Shown piece after piece: positions 25,177 to 34,511 of a DNA stretch of 64,000 nt. Under the pieces are notes generated by a model that worked only from the letters and a program-made list of their open reading frames with translations, was not told the origin of the DNA and made no database searches. The position numbers and the translations under genes were made by a program. This stretch comes from Exiguobacterium artemiae 255-15 (GTDB taxonomy: Bacteria; Bacillota; Bacilli; Exiguobacteriales; Exiguobacteriaceae): NCBI RefSeq assembly GCF_000019905.1, contig NC_010556.1, positions 1,762,001-1,826,000 of the forward strand, given 5' to 3'. Position 1 is the first letter of the stretch; every line of letters begins with the position of its first letter.

Positions 25177-26841
25177 TTAGATTTCCATGATGATCGGTAA
25201 AATCATCGGACGACGTTTCGTTTGTTCATAAAGATACGAACTTAACTTGTCACGAATCAATGACTTCATTTCCGTCCAGTCAAGCTCACCTGTTAATTTA
25301 CCTTGCAGTTGCTTGGCAACAATCCGGTTCGCTTCGTTGATCATATCTTCTGATTCACGCATGTAGACGAATCCACGTGAAATGATTTCTGGTCCGGAGA
25401 CGATCGTTTTGTTTTTACGGCTGATCGTGATGACACAAAGGACGACACCGTCTTGCGACAGAAGACGACGATCGCGTAACACGATGTTTCCGACATCACC
25501 GACACCGATTCCGTCAATCAAGACGTTTCCGGCATTCACTTTACGTGACATCCGGGCTTTACGTTTCTCGAACTCGACGACATCCCCATTTTCAATGATG
25601 AAGATGTTATTTGCATTGACACCAATTGTTTGTGCTAAACGGCTGTGTGCCTTCTGCATCCGGAATTCCCCGTGGATCGGGACGAAGAATTTTGGTTTGA
25701 TCAAGTTCAGCATCAACTTCAAATCTTCGGCATGTCCGTGACCGGATACATGCACTTTCCGCTGGTTATAGATGACGTTTGCACCGGCGCGGAACAACAA
25801 ATCAATCGTTTTCGAAACGGATTTTTCGTTTCCGGGAATCGGAGACGCCGCGACGACGACTGTATCATTTAAACGGATGTTGACCTGCTTGTGTGCATTC
25901 CGTGCCATGCGTGTGAGTGCTGCCATCGGTTCGCCTTGCGAGCCCGTTGTTAAAATCACGACTTGATTGTCATCGAGTCGATTGATATCCGACAGTTCGA
26001 CCAACGTCTTTTGTTTGAAACGCAAGTAGTTCAGGCGTTGTGCCACTTCGACGATATTGACCATACTGCGACCGACAACGGCCACTTTACGGTTGTTAGC
26101 TTCTGCCGCTGCAAAGACTTGTTGCAGACGATGGACGTTTGATGCGAATGACGCAACGATCACGCGACCCGGTGCCTCGTAGATGACGTCGTTGAGTTCC
26201 GACCCGACCGTTGATTCCGATCCGGACATTCCGGGACGTTCAGCGTTAGTTGAGTCTGATAAGAGACAAAGGACTCCCCGCTGACCAATTGCGGCAATTT
26301 TTCCGAAATCAGCTTGTTTTCCATCAACCGGTGTGTAATCAAATTTAAAATCTCCCGTGTGTACGATTGCCCCTTGCGATGTTTGGATACATACCCCGAC
26401 TGCATCCGGAATCGAGTGATTGACACGGAAAAATGTAATGAAATGACCTGCTACGGTTAATTTCGTCTTGGCATCAATTGGACGAAGATCTGCCTTTTTC
26501 AATAAACCGGCTTCTTTTAATTTAATTTCAATTAAACCCAGTGTTAAGCGTGTTCCATACACCGGCACTTTTAAGTCCCGTAAGACATAACTGAGGGCAC
26601 CAATATGGTCCTCGTGTCCATGCGTGATGAAAATCCCTTGGATCCGCTCTTTGTTTTCTTTTAAATAACTAATGTCTGGAATGACTTTATCAATTCCAAG
26701 CATCTCATCTCCTGGGAACATTAATCCGGCATCGATTACGAAGATGTCCTCGTCGAGTTCGACGACGTACATGTTCTTACCGATTTCACCGGCGCCACCA
26801 AGAGCAAAGACGCTTACCTTTTCCGTCTTTTTCTTTGACAC
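25177..26841 (-). CDS. rnjB: Ribonuclease J (rnjB position)
   Basis: RNA-processing enzyme with endonuclease and 5'-3' exonuclease activity, 554 residues, beta-lactamase fold plus beta-CASP domain. The metal site is complete: H74-G-H76-E-D78-H79 in HGHEDHIGAL, then HTGDF near 165, and VHGEF/SGHGH in the C-terminal part. Location next to ftsK matches rnjB of B. subtilis, whose product has a degraded motif (HGHADA, from memory). This copy looks active. It begins with GTG after TAGGAGG. Confidence 0.93.
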   Translation of the reverse strand: MSKKKTEKVSVFALGGAGEIGKNMYVVELDEDIFVIDAGLMFPGDEMLGIDKVIPDISYLKENKERIQGIFITHGHEDHIGALSYVLRDLKVPVYGTRLTLGLIEIKLKEAGLLKKADLRPIDAKTKLTVAGHFITFFRVNHSIPDAVGVCIQTSQGAIVHTGDFKFDYTPVDGKQADFGKIAAIGQRGVLCLLSDSTNAERPGMSGSESTVGSELNDVIYEAPGRVIVASFASNVHRLQQVFAAAEANNRKVAVVGRSMVNIVEVAQRLNYLRFKQKTLVELSDINRLDDNQVVILTTGSQGEPMAALTRMARNAHKQVNIRLNDTVVVAASPIPGNEKSVSKTIDLLFRAGANVIYNQRKVHVSGHGHAEDLKLMLNLIKPKFFVPIHGEFRMQKAHSRLAQTIGVNANNIFIIENGDVVEFEKRKARMSRKVNAGNVLIDGIGVGDVGNIVLRDRRLLSQDGVVLCVITISRKNKTIVSGPEIISRGFVYMRESEDMINEANRIVAKQLQGKLTGELDWTEMKSLIRDKLSSYLYEQTKRRPMILPIIMEI

Positions 26842-26898
26842 GATATGACCTCCTATTTGTATTCACTTTTCGTGAGCCGTCCACTTATCACTATCACT

Positions 26899-26927
26899 AT
26901 TCTAGCCGAACTTTGCCATTCTGCCAA
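26899..26927 (-). promoter_or_regulatory. Sigma-A promoter of rnjB
   Basis: Minus strand TTGGCA, 17 bases, TAGAAT, about 60 bases before the GTG start. Confidence 0.7.
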
Positions 26928-26952
26928 CAACAGGGATGGTGAAAACGAAAAA

Positions 26953-26989
26953 AACATCGCGCGGACCTTCTTTCGGTCCACACGATGTT
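26953..26989 (-). terminator. Terminator of the murE-femX-cwlK operon
   Basis: AACATCG..GGACC / GGTCC..CGATGTT stem followed on the minus strand by eight T. A T-rich run also follows on the plus strand. Confidence 0.87.
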
Positions 26990-26993
26990 CGTT

Positions 26994-27656
26994 TTACGGA
27001 TTCAACAGCTTCTCGATTTCTTCTGTTCGGTTCGCTTTTTCCTGCCTGCCCGGTTTTTCACCTGCTTGAAGTTCATTCAAGGAATAGCCGAATGTCATCT
27101 CGAAGTGCGGATAGTCAACAAAACGTTTCCAATCCCCTCCCCATTCAAAGCCAAGCGCCTTTCCGACAGCAGCGACCTCACGCCAGTCACTTTTACCGGA
27201 TTGATTTCCGTCATACTCTAAATCGTAAGAAATGTCCCCGTCTATCATTTGAACGAAGTCAATCGCTAAACCATAGTTATGCATCGATTCCCCGCCCCGG
27301 GCGTTCGTCACGACTTCTCCGGCTTGCGAGCGTCCTTGTTCATACAATGCGTCCTGCTGTTTTTTCGTCCGGTATCCTTGGGTGATCCGGATGTCGATGT
27401 TGTAGCAGGAATGACTGAGACGAATCAAATCCTTGGCACCTGCACGGACTGCCGGATGAAGTTGCTTTAACTGATCCGAACTGTCGTTGATGAGACGGTT
27501 CTCACCAGCGCGGTCGCGGGGACAACTCTCCAGTCCCAGCTCCGGCTGATCGATTAAAATGCTTGGCATGCGATTAGTCGACGCTGCCAGAAAGGAGCCG
27601 ATGGCAAACATGACCAGCAGGAACAAAATCCAAATGAAGATTGTTCCCCGCTTCAT
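26994..27656 (-). CDS. M15 family peptidoglycan peptidase, CwlK-like
   Basis: Membrane-anchored wall hydrolase of 220 residues. An N-terminal hydrophobic helix (about 5-27) has no cleavage site I can name. The catalytic domain has the M15 zinc motif S-x-H-x2-G-x-A-x-D as ESMHNYGLAIDF, then a second ligand in DYPHFEM. This subclass (CwlK) cleaves the L-Ala-D-Glu bond in peptidoglycan stems; a D-Ala-D-Ala carboxypeptidase of the VanY type is the alternative. Its ATG overlaps the stop of the femX-like gene by one base. Confidence 0.88.
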   Translation of the reverse strand: MKRGTIFIWILFLLVMFAIGSFLAASTNRMPSILIDQPELGLESCPRDRAGENRLINDSSDQLKQLHPAVRAGAKDLIRLSHSCYNIDIRITQGYRTKKQQDALYEQGRSQAGEVVTNARGGESMHNYGLAIDFVQMIDGDISYDLEYDGNQSGKSDWREVAAVGKALGFEWGGDWKRFVDYPHFEMTFGYSLNELQAGEKPGRQEKANRTEEIEKLLNP

Positions 27657-28915
27657 TAGCGGCGTAACTTCTTCCGGATTTTTTGAAGAATCGGTAATCC
27701 TGTTTCAAGCAACAGATACAACGGCTTGTTCAGGACATAGTCAAACTCTCCGATTTTTTCAATCATTTCACTGCCCCAACCGGACTTAAAGGCATACAAT
27801 CCGGCATAGTGGTCATCCGGATCCGTTGACCCGCTGACACCACCAAAGTCGTATGAGAGGGCGCCGTGCGCTTTTGCATGACGCATCATGGTCCACTGCA
27901 TTAAATGGTTCGGCATGAACTCACGGTATTCGTTTGACGACGCACCATACAGGTAATACGACCGTCGACCGGCTAACGTCAACAAACCGCCCGACAGAAT
28001 CACTCCGTTCGGGTGTTTTGCCGCAATCGCCATCAATTCAGTTTTCGACTTCTCTGCTTTTTCAATCTGAGCAGTCGTTTGTTCCAGTCGATTATTCAAA
28101 CTGTTGATTTTTTTCTCGACCGTTTCTTTTTCAAGTTGACGATGAATCTTCACCAATTCCTTCTCTGCTTGTAATAAGGCCGCTTCCGTATTTTCAAGCG
28201 CCCGGACGACATCCAATTTCGTCAAAAACAATGCCGCATCTCCGGTTGGACGAAGATGGTCGTATAGATTTTCAAAGTAATCAAGACCGCGGATGGAGAA
28301 CCCGTCGCGTTCACCCGTTTCGACCATCAGGTTGGCGAATATTTTCAACTCTTCCCGTGATGCTTCGTAACACACGATTCCTTTTCGTTCGGCCAAACGG
28401 ACATTGTAACGGAACTTCGAATGGAAGCGGTCAAAGATTTCTTTTTCCGACCCTTCAAGACTTGTCTCCATCGTAAAACGCGGTTGCGCATAATCAAATC
28501 CGCCTCCGAATCCGTTGTGCTTAAACCCTAACGCCTTCATTTCTTGAAGTAAATTCGGATATTCCGTCCGATCAACGTTTGGATCGAGTTTAATTGTGAT
28601 TGCTTTTCGCTTTTTCGCGACTTGGATCGCTGCATCCCGTAATGCGGCAACAGCTGCCTGATCTGTATAATCGACGACAAATCCGCGCGGAGCATAACAT
28701 AACGTAAACGGTAATTTCGGAACTTTTTTAAACAATAACAGTGCGACCCCGACCAGTTGACCACTCGCTGTCCCGACTGCAATCCGTTCATGTGTCCAGC
28801 CGGTCGCTGCCTTGACGGATCCCCAAGCCGGTAACTGCAAGAGGTCTCCTTTAGGATGGGTTTTTACAAACTGTTCAAACTGAGCCTGTTCAATTTCAAG
28901 TTGTTGATAAGTCAC
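27656..28915 (-). CDS. FemX/FemAB family peptidyltransferase (interpeptide bridge)
   Basis: Uses aminoacyl-tRNA to add the first amino acid (glycine in FemX) to the lysine side chain of lipid II. The 419 residues show two GNAT-like domains, with LPAWGSVKAATGW near residues 27-39 and the C-terminal HLMQWTMMRHAKAHG and DFGGVSG motifs. A Lys/Glu-rich coiled-coil arm (about 235-295) is inserted in the second domain, as in other Fem enzymes. The start overlaps the murE stop (ATGA). The donor amino acid is not readable from sequence; glycine is inferred. Confidence 0.88.
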   Translation of the reverse strand: MTYQQLEIEQAQFEQFVKTHPKGDLLQLPAWGSVKAATGWTHERIAVGTASGQLVGVALLLFKKVPKLPFTLCYAPRGFVVDYTDQAAVAALRDAAIQVAKKRKAITIKLDPNVDRTEYPNLLQEMKALGFKHNGFGGGFDYAQPRFTMETSLEGSEKEIFDRFHSKFRYNVRLAERKGIVCYEASREELKIFANLMVETGERDGFSIRGLDYFENLYDHLRPTGDAALFLTKLDVVRALENTEAALLQAEKELVKIHRQLEKETVEKKINSLNNRLEQTTAQIEKAEKSKTELMAIAAKHPNGVILSGGLLTLAGRRSYYLYGASSNEYREFMPNHLMQWTMMRHAKAHGALSYDFGGVSGSTDPDDHYAGLYAFKSGWGSEMIEKIGEFDYVLNKPLYLLLETGLPILQKIRKKLRR

Positions 28916-30375
28916 TTCTTTTCCTCCAATTGGCGTATCATCTCTTTGACGAGTGCTTCTTCGTCGAGGGGTGTTTTCTCATCCCCAATGATTTGATATT
29001 TTTCATGCCCTTTTCCTGCCAGGATGACGATGTTATCCGGACGGGCGAGGCTCGCTGCATAGCGGACCGCTTCTTCCCGGTCTCCGATTTCAACGAATTG
29101 ATCGTGAAGCATTCCGGAGGCGATACCGGATGTAATCGACTCATACGATTCAAAACGGGGATCGTCCGTCGTGATGACGACAGTTCCCGCATACGTCGAT
29201 GCAAGTTGACCCATCATCGGCCGTTTCGTCACATCGCGATTACCGCCTGTTCCAATCAAGAAGATAATGTTTTCTTTCGGAACATCGACCAGTGCTTTCA
29301 GACATTGTTCAATGCCGTCCGGCGTATGGGCATAATCCACATAAATGTTGTACCCGTCAATCGGCAATCGTTGCATCCGGCCTTTTGCCGGCTGTATCTG
29401 AGTGATCGCATTCGAAATCTCAGTTAAACTGTAGCCGATTGACAGCAGGATACCCGTTGCAAGCAGTAAATTATAGACATTGAATCGACCGATGAACTGA
29501 ACGGTCAATTCGACTGCCTGCTCTTGATAGACCATCGTAAAGGTCGTTTCCTGAAGGGTTTGTGTAATATTTTTAGCCTGTAAGTCGGCCGGCTGCTCAA
29601 TGCCATATGTCAGTACGCGGGCACCCGTCATCATCTCAAATAAATGGCTGATCTCATCATCTGCATTCAAGACTGCTACTTTCTTATCCGACAGCCGTTG
29701 TCCGAGTTGCGCAAAGAGCAGACCTTTTGCTCGTGCATAGTTCTCGAACGTCTTATGGAAATCCAGGTGGTCGTGCGTCAAATTCGTAAACCCAGCAACA
29801 TCAAAATCCGTTCCGGTCACACGACCGAGCTCTAATCCATGCGAAGAAACTTCCATGATGACGTCTTCGACGCCCTCTTGATGCATCTGATGGAAAAAGG
29901 CCTGTAATTCCGAACTTTGAGGTGTCGTGTTGCGACTCGGGACGACCCGGTCCCCAATTTTGACTTCAACGGTACCAATGATTCCCGTTTTCCGCCCCAG
30001 CTGAGCCAAGACGTCACGTACGATGGTCGTCGTCGTTGTTTTTCCGTTCGTTCCAGTGATTCCGATCATCCGCATCTTTTCAGAAGGATAATCATAAAAC
30101 TTCCCGGCAAGTTCTGCCATCGCTCGGGTTGTACTCCGGACAAGAATGACAGGAATCGTCACATCGAGCAACCGTTCTGACACGATGGCGACAGCCCCCT
30201 GTGCTTCGGCCTGTTTGGCATAATCGTGTCCATCCACTGTATAACCTTTAATGGCGACAAATAACGTTCCCGGCTTCACATCACGTGAATCGGTTGTTAA
30301 GGAGGTCACGACTGCCTCTACCATACGTTCCGTTTTTTGAGTCTGAATGACTTCGATTAGTTCAGCTAAATTCAA
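28912..30375 (-). CDS. murE: UDP-N-acetylmuramoyl-tripeptide synthetase MurE
   Basis: Adds the third stem-peptide residue to UDP-MurNAc-L-Ala-D-Glu using ATP. The 487-residue ligase has the Mur P-loop GITGTNGKTTT (about 107-117) and the usual three domains. The diamino-acid selectivity region reads TTDDPRFE rather than the DNPR of diaminopimelate enzymes. This, with the neighbouring FemX-type gene, points to L-lysine. It begins at TTG six bases after AAGGA. It overlaps femX by four bases, and no diaminopimelate genes lie at this locus. Confidence 0.93.
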   Translation of the reverse strand: MNLAELIEVIQTQKTERMVEAVVTSLTTDSRDVKPGTLFVAIKGYTVDGHDYAKQAEAQGAVAIVSERLLDVTIPVILVRSTTRAMAELAGKFYDYPSEKMRMIGITGTNGKTTTTTIVRDVLAQLGRKTGIIGTVEVKIGDRVVPSRNTTPQSSELQAFFHQMHQEGVEDVIMEVSSHGLELGRVTGTDFDVAGFTNLTHDHLDFHKTFENYARAKGLLFAQLGQRLSDKKVAVLNADDEISHLFEMMTGARVLTYGIEQPADLQAKNITQTLQETTFTMVYQEQAVELTVQFIGRFNVYNLLLATGILLSIGYSLTEISNAITQIQPAKGRMQRLPIDGYNIYVDYAHTPDGIEQCLKALVDVPKENIIFLIGTGGNRDVTKRPMMGQLASTYAGTVVITTDDPRFESYESITSGIASGMLHDQFVEIGDREEAVRYAASLARPDNIVILAGKGHEKYQIIGDEKTPLDEEALVKEMIRQLEEKK

Positions 30376-30439
30376 GGGTATTCCTTCTTTCTCAACAACT
30401 TGTTTTTCAATTACATGCTATTTCAGTGTAGGGTAAGCC

Positions 30440-31681
30440 TCACTCGGTTTCAAGGTCTGCCTCATCGATTTCCGGCAAGATGTATGCTTTCGCCGGCGGT
30501 TCACTAAAGATATACGCAATCATTTCCTGAACGTCAGCAGGCGTAATCTGCTCCACTTCCGTAAGAACATCTTCTAATGTCGGATGCATGCCAAGATGGA
30601 GTTCATTCCGGGCATTACGGTTCATGTGACTCGATATACTCTCATTTCCTAAAATCAATGATCCTTTTAACTGCTCGATGCCGTCTTCCAGCTCTTTCGT
30701 TGTCAGACCATGTTCGAGCAACTGTTTGATTTCCGCCGAAAGAACCGTCTCGACTTCTTCCAACGTTTCTTTTGATGTCCCGACATAAATCGTAAACGTT
30801 CCATGATCATCAAACGTCGTATAGTACGAAAAAACAGAATAGGCCAATCCGCGGTCTTCACGAATCGATTGGAACAGACGGCTCGACATCGTCGCCCCAA
30901 ATGCATTATTGAGTAAGGCAAGCGTCGGTAAACGGTCGTCAGCAGACGGAATCGCCCGGAAATTATAACAGACATGCACTTGTTCCGTGTCTTTTTCTTT
31001 TCGTAACGCGTCACTTTTTAAGACAGGTTCAGTAATTTGTCGGATCTTGCCACTTGACTGCAACGAACCGAATCGATTTTTAATTTGTGTAATCAGTTCA
31101 TCTGTCACATGTCCTGCAACGGAAATAACGATTTGTTCCGGTGCATAGGCTTCTTGCAGGTATTCGACAATCATTTGCCGGCTGAGTTGTTTGACGCTCT
31201 CCTCTGTACCGAGAATCGGGCGTGCCATCACGTCTTCTCCGTAAGCCGCAACGGCTAACAGTTCATGTACAAGGTCGTCCGGTGTATCTTCATACATTTT
31301 AATTTCTTCAATCACGACCCGTTTTTCTTTTTCGAGTTCCTCTTCATCAAAGGTTGACTCCAAAAACATGTCTGCCAAAACATCAAACGCCGTAATGGCA
31401 TGTTCGTCCAATGTCTTCACATAATAGCAGGTCTGATCTTTACTCGTGAATGCATTAATATTACCACCCAAGCGGTCAAAATAAACGGCAATTTCTTTTG
31501 CCGATTGTTTTTTTGTTCCTTTAAACATCATATGTTCAATCAAATGGCTGATTCCATGCTCTTCTTTTGTTTCCGTCCGTGAACCAGCTTTAATGAAAAT
31601 TCCGGTTGCCACACTTCGGGCGTTCTCAATCCGTTCACTGACAATTCGAACGCCGTTCTCTAATACGAGTCTTTCGACCAT
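30440..31681 (-). CDS. ymxG: M16 family zinc peptidase (YmxG/MlpA)
   Basis: Peptidase of the pitrilysin family, 413 residues. The inverted zinc motif HxxEH is at residues 46-50 (HLIEH), and the third ligand glutamate lies in VVIEEIKMYED near residue 124. The second half is the non-catalytic M16 C domain with RGLAYSVFSYY. The gene follows pnp as in Bacillus, though ylxY, usually between them, is missing. The substrate is unknown. The 31681 ATG follows CAAGGAGG. Confidence 0.93.
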   Translation of the reverse strand: MVERLVLENGVRIVSERIENARSVATGIFIKAGSRTETKEEHGISHLIEHMMFKGTKKQSAKEIAVYFDRLGGNINAFTSKDQTCYYVKTLDEHAITAFDVLADMFLESTFDEEELEKEKRVVIEEIKMYEDTPDDLVHELLAVAAYGEDVMARPILGTEESVKQLSRQMIVEYLQEAYAPEQIVISVAGHVTDELITQIKNRFGSLQSSGKIRQITEPVLKSDALRKEKDTEQVHVCYNFRAIPSADDRLPTLALLNNAFGATMSSRLFQSIREDRGLAYSVFSYYTTFDDHGTFTIYVGTSKETLEEVETVLSAEIKQLLEHGLTTKELEDGIEQLKGSLILGNESISSHMNRNARNELHLGMHPTLEDVLTEVEQITPADVQEMIAYIFSEPPAKAYILPEIDEADLETE

Positions 31682-31708
31682 CGTTCATTCCTCCTTGAAA
31701 TATGAAAC

Positions 31709-31752
31709 AAGGTGGCCCGCGGTGCACGTATTCGCACCGTTGAGCCACCTTT
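31709..31752 (-). terminator. Terminator of pnp
   Basis: Long minus-strand hairpin with arms AAAGGTGGC/GCCACCTT and inner CGGTGC/GCACCG, followed by the modest T tract GTTTC. Confidence 0.65.
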
Positions 31753-31759
31753 GTTTTCA

Positions 31760-33979
31760 TTAGTTACGACGTGGTGGACGTTGTCCGTCACGTGGTGGGC
31801 GAGATCCAGTATCCCGACGCGGCGGGCGGCTGTCACGCTCTGTTTTTTTCTTTTCATCATATGCGGCACGATCTTCTGGACTCATACCTTCCACGAGAAG
31901 GACTTTATGCGACGCATTGACACGTCCTTTATCATCGACTTCCGTGACACGTACTTTCAATTTATCGCCTAATTTGACGACATCTTCGGTTTGACCAACA
32001 CGTTCAAGCGCCAGTTCCGAGATATGCACGAGGGCATCTTTCCCTTTGAACAATTCGACGAAAGCTCCGAATTTTTCGACGCGGCGAACCGTACCGTCAA
32101 ATTCTTCTCCGATGACGACTTCACGAACGATATCTTCAATCAACTGACGCGCATGGTTGATACCGTCTTGATCCGTTGACGCGATAAAGACTGTACCGTC
32201 TTGATCGATATCGATTTTGACACCTGTCTCATCGATGATACCGTTGATGACTTTACCGCCGGGCCCAATCACATCACGGATTTTATCAGGATTGATTTTC
32301 AATGTGACGATTTTTGGTGCATATTTAGACAACTCGACACGTGGTTCAGCAATGACTGAATTCATGTGTTCCAGGATGTGTAAACGACCAAGACGTGCTT
32401 GTTCAAGCGCCTCTTCTAAAATCTGACGCGTGATTCCGCCAATCTTCATATCCATTTGCAAAGCCGTCACACCATCTTTTGTTCCAGCAACTTTAAAGTC
32501 CATATCGCCGAGGTGATCTTCCATTCCTTGGATATCTGTCAAGATTGAGTAATTTTCGCCTTCTTTGATCAAGCCCATTGCAATTCCGGCAACCGGTGCT
32601 TTCAACGGCACACCCGCATCCATCATCGCAAGAATTGATCCACAAATTGACGCCTGTGAAGACGAACCGTTTGATTCGAGGACTTCCGAAACGAGACGAA
32701 TCGTGTACGGGAAATCTGTTTCTGACGGAAGAACCGGTAACAAGGCACGTTCACCGAGTGCTCCGTGACCAATTTCACGACGACCTGGTGCGCGCATCGG
32801 ACGAGCTTCCCCGACAGAGAACGGCGGGAAGTTATAATGGTGCATAAAACGTTTCTCTGCTTTAAGTCCAAGACCGTCAATGATTTGTGCATCTCCAGCA
32901 ACACCAAGCGTTGCGACGGACAAGACTTGTGTTTGACCGCGTGTGAACAGACCTGAACCGTGTGCCCGTGGCAACAGTCCAATTTCCGAATCAAGCGGAC
33001 GGATTTCAGCAAGACCACGACCATCTGGACGGACTTTATCTTCTGTGATCAAGCGGCGGACTTCTGTCTTAACGAATTTATTTAAGACACCGGATACTTC
33101 AGCTAATTGAGCTTCCGTAATTGAGTCATCCGCTGCGTACTGATCGATGTATTTCGAAATGACTTCATTGATAGCAAGATCACGTGCTTGTTTTTCTTCG
33201 ACTTGAACGGCTGTCGTGACTTCTGCAAGCGCCTCTGCTTTCAAGCGGTTGACGAGTGTTTCGTCAAACGAAGCAACCGTGTAAGCGAACTTTTCTTGTC
33301 CGACTGCTGCGACGATTTCTTCTTGGAACGCAATCAATTCCTTAATGACGTCATGTCCGAGGAGAATCGCTTCAAGCATTGCTTGTTCCGAAACTTCTTT
33401 TGCTCCGGCTTCTACCATGTTGACCGCATGTTTCGTTCCGGCAACTTGAAGGTCGATATCACTTTCAGATGCTTGACTCATCGTCGGATTGATGATGAAC
33501 TCACCGTTCACACGACCAATCGTCACGCCGGCAATCGGACCGTCAAATGGAATGTCTGAAATCGACAAAGCAATCGATGCCCCAATCATTGCTGCCACTT
33601 CCGGTGAATTATCTTCGTCAGAAGACAAAACTGTCGTTGCGACTTGGATATCATGACGGAAACCGTCTGGGAACAACGGACGGATCGGACGGTCAATCAA
33701 ACGTGATGTCAAAATCGCATTTTCACCCGGACGTCCTTCACGTTTTAGGAAACCACCTGGAATCTTACCTGCTGCATATAGTTTTTCTTCATAGTTCACA
33801 GTTAATGGGAAGAAATCTAAGTCTTTTGGTTGTTTGGATGCGACGACCGTCGCAAGGACTGCTGTCTCACCGTAACGGATCAATGCTGCTCCGTTTGCTT
33901 GTTTGGCCAGTTGACCGATTTCAATTGTTAATGGACGTCCACCGAGTTCGGTCGAAAACGTCTGCTTTGTTTGTGACAT
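31760..33979 (-). CDS. pnp: Polyribonucleotide nucleotidyltransferase (PNPase)
   Basis: Phosphorolytic 3'-5' exoribonuclease of mRNA turnover. It has two RNase PH domains (about 1-215 and 310-540) separated by a helical domain. A KH domain (about 550-610, [10 protein letters not shown]) and an S1 domain (about 620-690) follow, then a basic Arg/Pro-rich tail. I begin at MSQTKQ, eight bases after GAGGGG (739 residues); the longest frame adds 12 residues. It follows rpsO, with its own promoter, as in most bacteria. Confidence 0.97.
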   Translation of the reverse strand: MSQTKQTFSTELGGRPLTIEIGQLAKQANGAALIRYGETAVLATVVASKQPKDLDFFPLTVNYEEKLYAAGKIPGGFLKREGRPGENAILTSRLIDRPIRPLFPDGFRHDIQVATTVLSSDEDNSPEVAAMIGASIALSISDIPFDGPIAGVTIGRVNGEFIINPTMSQASESDIDLQVAGTKHAVNMVEAGAKEVSEQAMLEAILLGHDVIKELIAFQEEIVAAVGQEKFAYTVASFDETLVNRLKAEALAEVTTAVQVEEKQARDLAINEVISKYIDQYAADDSITEAQLAEVSGVLNKFVKTEVRRLITEDKVRPDGRGLAEIRPLDSEIGLLPRAHGSGLFTRGQTQVLSVATLGVAGDAQIIDGLGLKAEKRFMHHYNFPPFSVGEARPMRAPGRREIGHGALGERALLPVLPSETDFPYTIRLVSEVLESNGSSSQASICGSILAMMDAGVPLKAPVAGIAMGLIKEGENYSILTDIQGMEDHLGDMDFKVAGTKDGVTALQMDMKIGGITRQILEEALEQARLGRLHILEHMNSVIAEPRVELSKYAPKIVTLKINPDKIRDVIGPGGKVINGIIDETGVKIDIDQDGTVFIASTDQDGINHARQLIEDIVREVVIGEEFDGTVRRVEKFGAFVELFKGKDALVHISELALERVGQTEDVVKLGDKLKVRVTEVDDKGRVNASHKVLLVEGMSPEDRAAYDEKKKTERDSRPPRRDTGSRPPRDGQRPPRRN

Positions 33980-34024
33980 GCACAAATCCCCTCTCACTTC
34001 TATCCGTTTTTTCATTCAAATCTA

Positions 34025-34053
34025 ATTATGGATGTTCTTGCGCCAAATGTCCA
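34025..34053 (-). promoter_or_regulatory. Sigma-A promoter of pnp
   Basis: Minus strand TGGACA, 17 bases, CATAAT: one mismatch in each hexamer. It lies just after the rpsO terminator. Confidence 0.65.
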
Positions 34054-34062
34054 TGAATCGGC

Positions 34063-34096
34063 AAAAAAAAGAAGCAGGAGACGATGCTCCTGCTTC
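34063..34096 (-). terminator. Terminator of rpsO
   Basis: GAAGCAGGAG / CTCCTGCTTC stem with a six-base loop, followed on the minus strand by eight T. Confidence 0.9.
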
Positions 34097-34114
34097 CTTG
34101 TTGATCTGTTCGGA

Positions 34115-34384
34115 TTAGCGACGAAGACCAAGACGCTCGATCAATGAACGGTAACGTGAAACATCCTTGTTACGAAGGTATGTGAGCAAGTTACGACGAC
34201 GACCAACCATTTTCAAGAGACCACGACGTGAGTGGTGATCCTTTTTGTGTGTACGTAAGTGATCGTTTAAAGTTGTGATCTGTTCAGTTAAAACAGCAAC
34301 TTGTACTTCCGGCGAACCAGTATCGCCTTGTTTCGTAGCATAAGCTTCGATAATTTCGTTTTTACGTTCTTTAGTGAGTGCCAT
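34115..34384 (-). CDS. rpsO: 30S ribosomal protein S15
   Basis: Primary binder of the 16S rRNA central domain, 89 residues beginning [12 protein letters not shown]. It has the family motifs [11 protein letters not shown] and [15 protein letters not shown], the second being the RNA-contacting helix-loop-helix. The start lies after GGAGGTGGAG; the longest open frame adds 24 residues of leader. The leader of about 90 bases can fold and may serve S15 feedback. Confidence 0.98.
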   Translation of the reverse strand: MALTKERKNEIIEAYATKQGDTGSPEVQVAVLTEQITTLNDHLRTHKKDHHSRRGLLKMVGRRRNLLTYLRNKDVSRYRSLIERLGLRR

Positions 34385-34476
34385 TGTCACTCCACCTCCA
34401 TCTTTTGAATGACCGTATTGCCGAGCATCGGATGGTGAGACCTGATGCCAAGCCAACCGGCTGTACGTATTCGTAC
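34385..34476 (-). promoter_or_regulatory. Structured 5' leader of rpsO
   Basis: About 92 untranslated bases with complementary segments GCATC/GATGC and a GC-rich CCGGTTGGC segment before the ribosome-binding site. S15 represses its own mRNA in several bacteria by binding such leaders. The fold here is inferred by eye. Confidence 0.4.
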
Positions 34477-34482
34477 TGACTC

Positions 34483-34511
34483 ATCATAACGAACCCGTCA
34501 TCGTCTGTCAA
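34483..34511 (-). promoter_or_regulatory. Sigma-A promoter of rpsO
   Basis: Minus strand TTGACA (perfect), 17 bases, TATGAT. The -35 box overlaps the ribF stop codon. Confidence 0.85.

Noticed and set aside
28930-29427. 165-codon plus-strand ORF opposite murE
   Set aside because: Antisense to a well-conserved gene; Cys/His/Phe-rich shadow composition and no start signal.
33547-34056. 169-codon plus-strand ORF opposite the 5' end of pnp
   Set aside because: Overlaps the pnp coding start and promoter; no recognisable protein motif.
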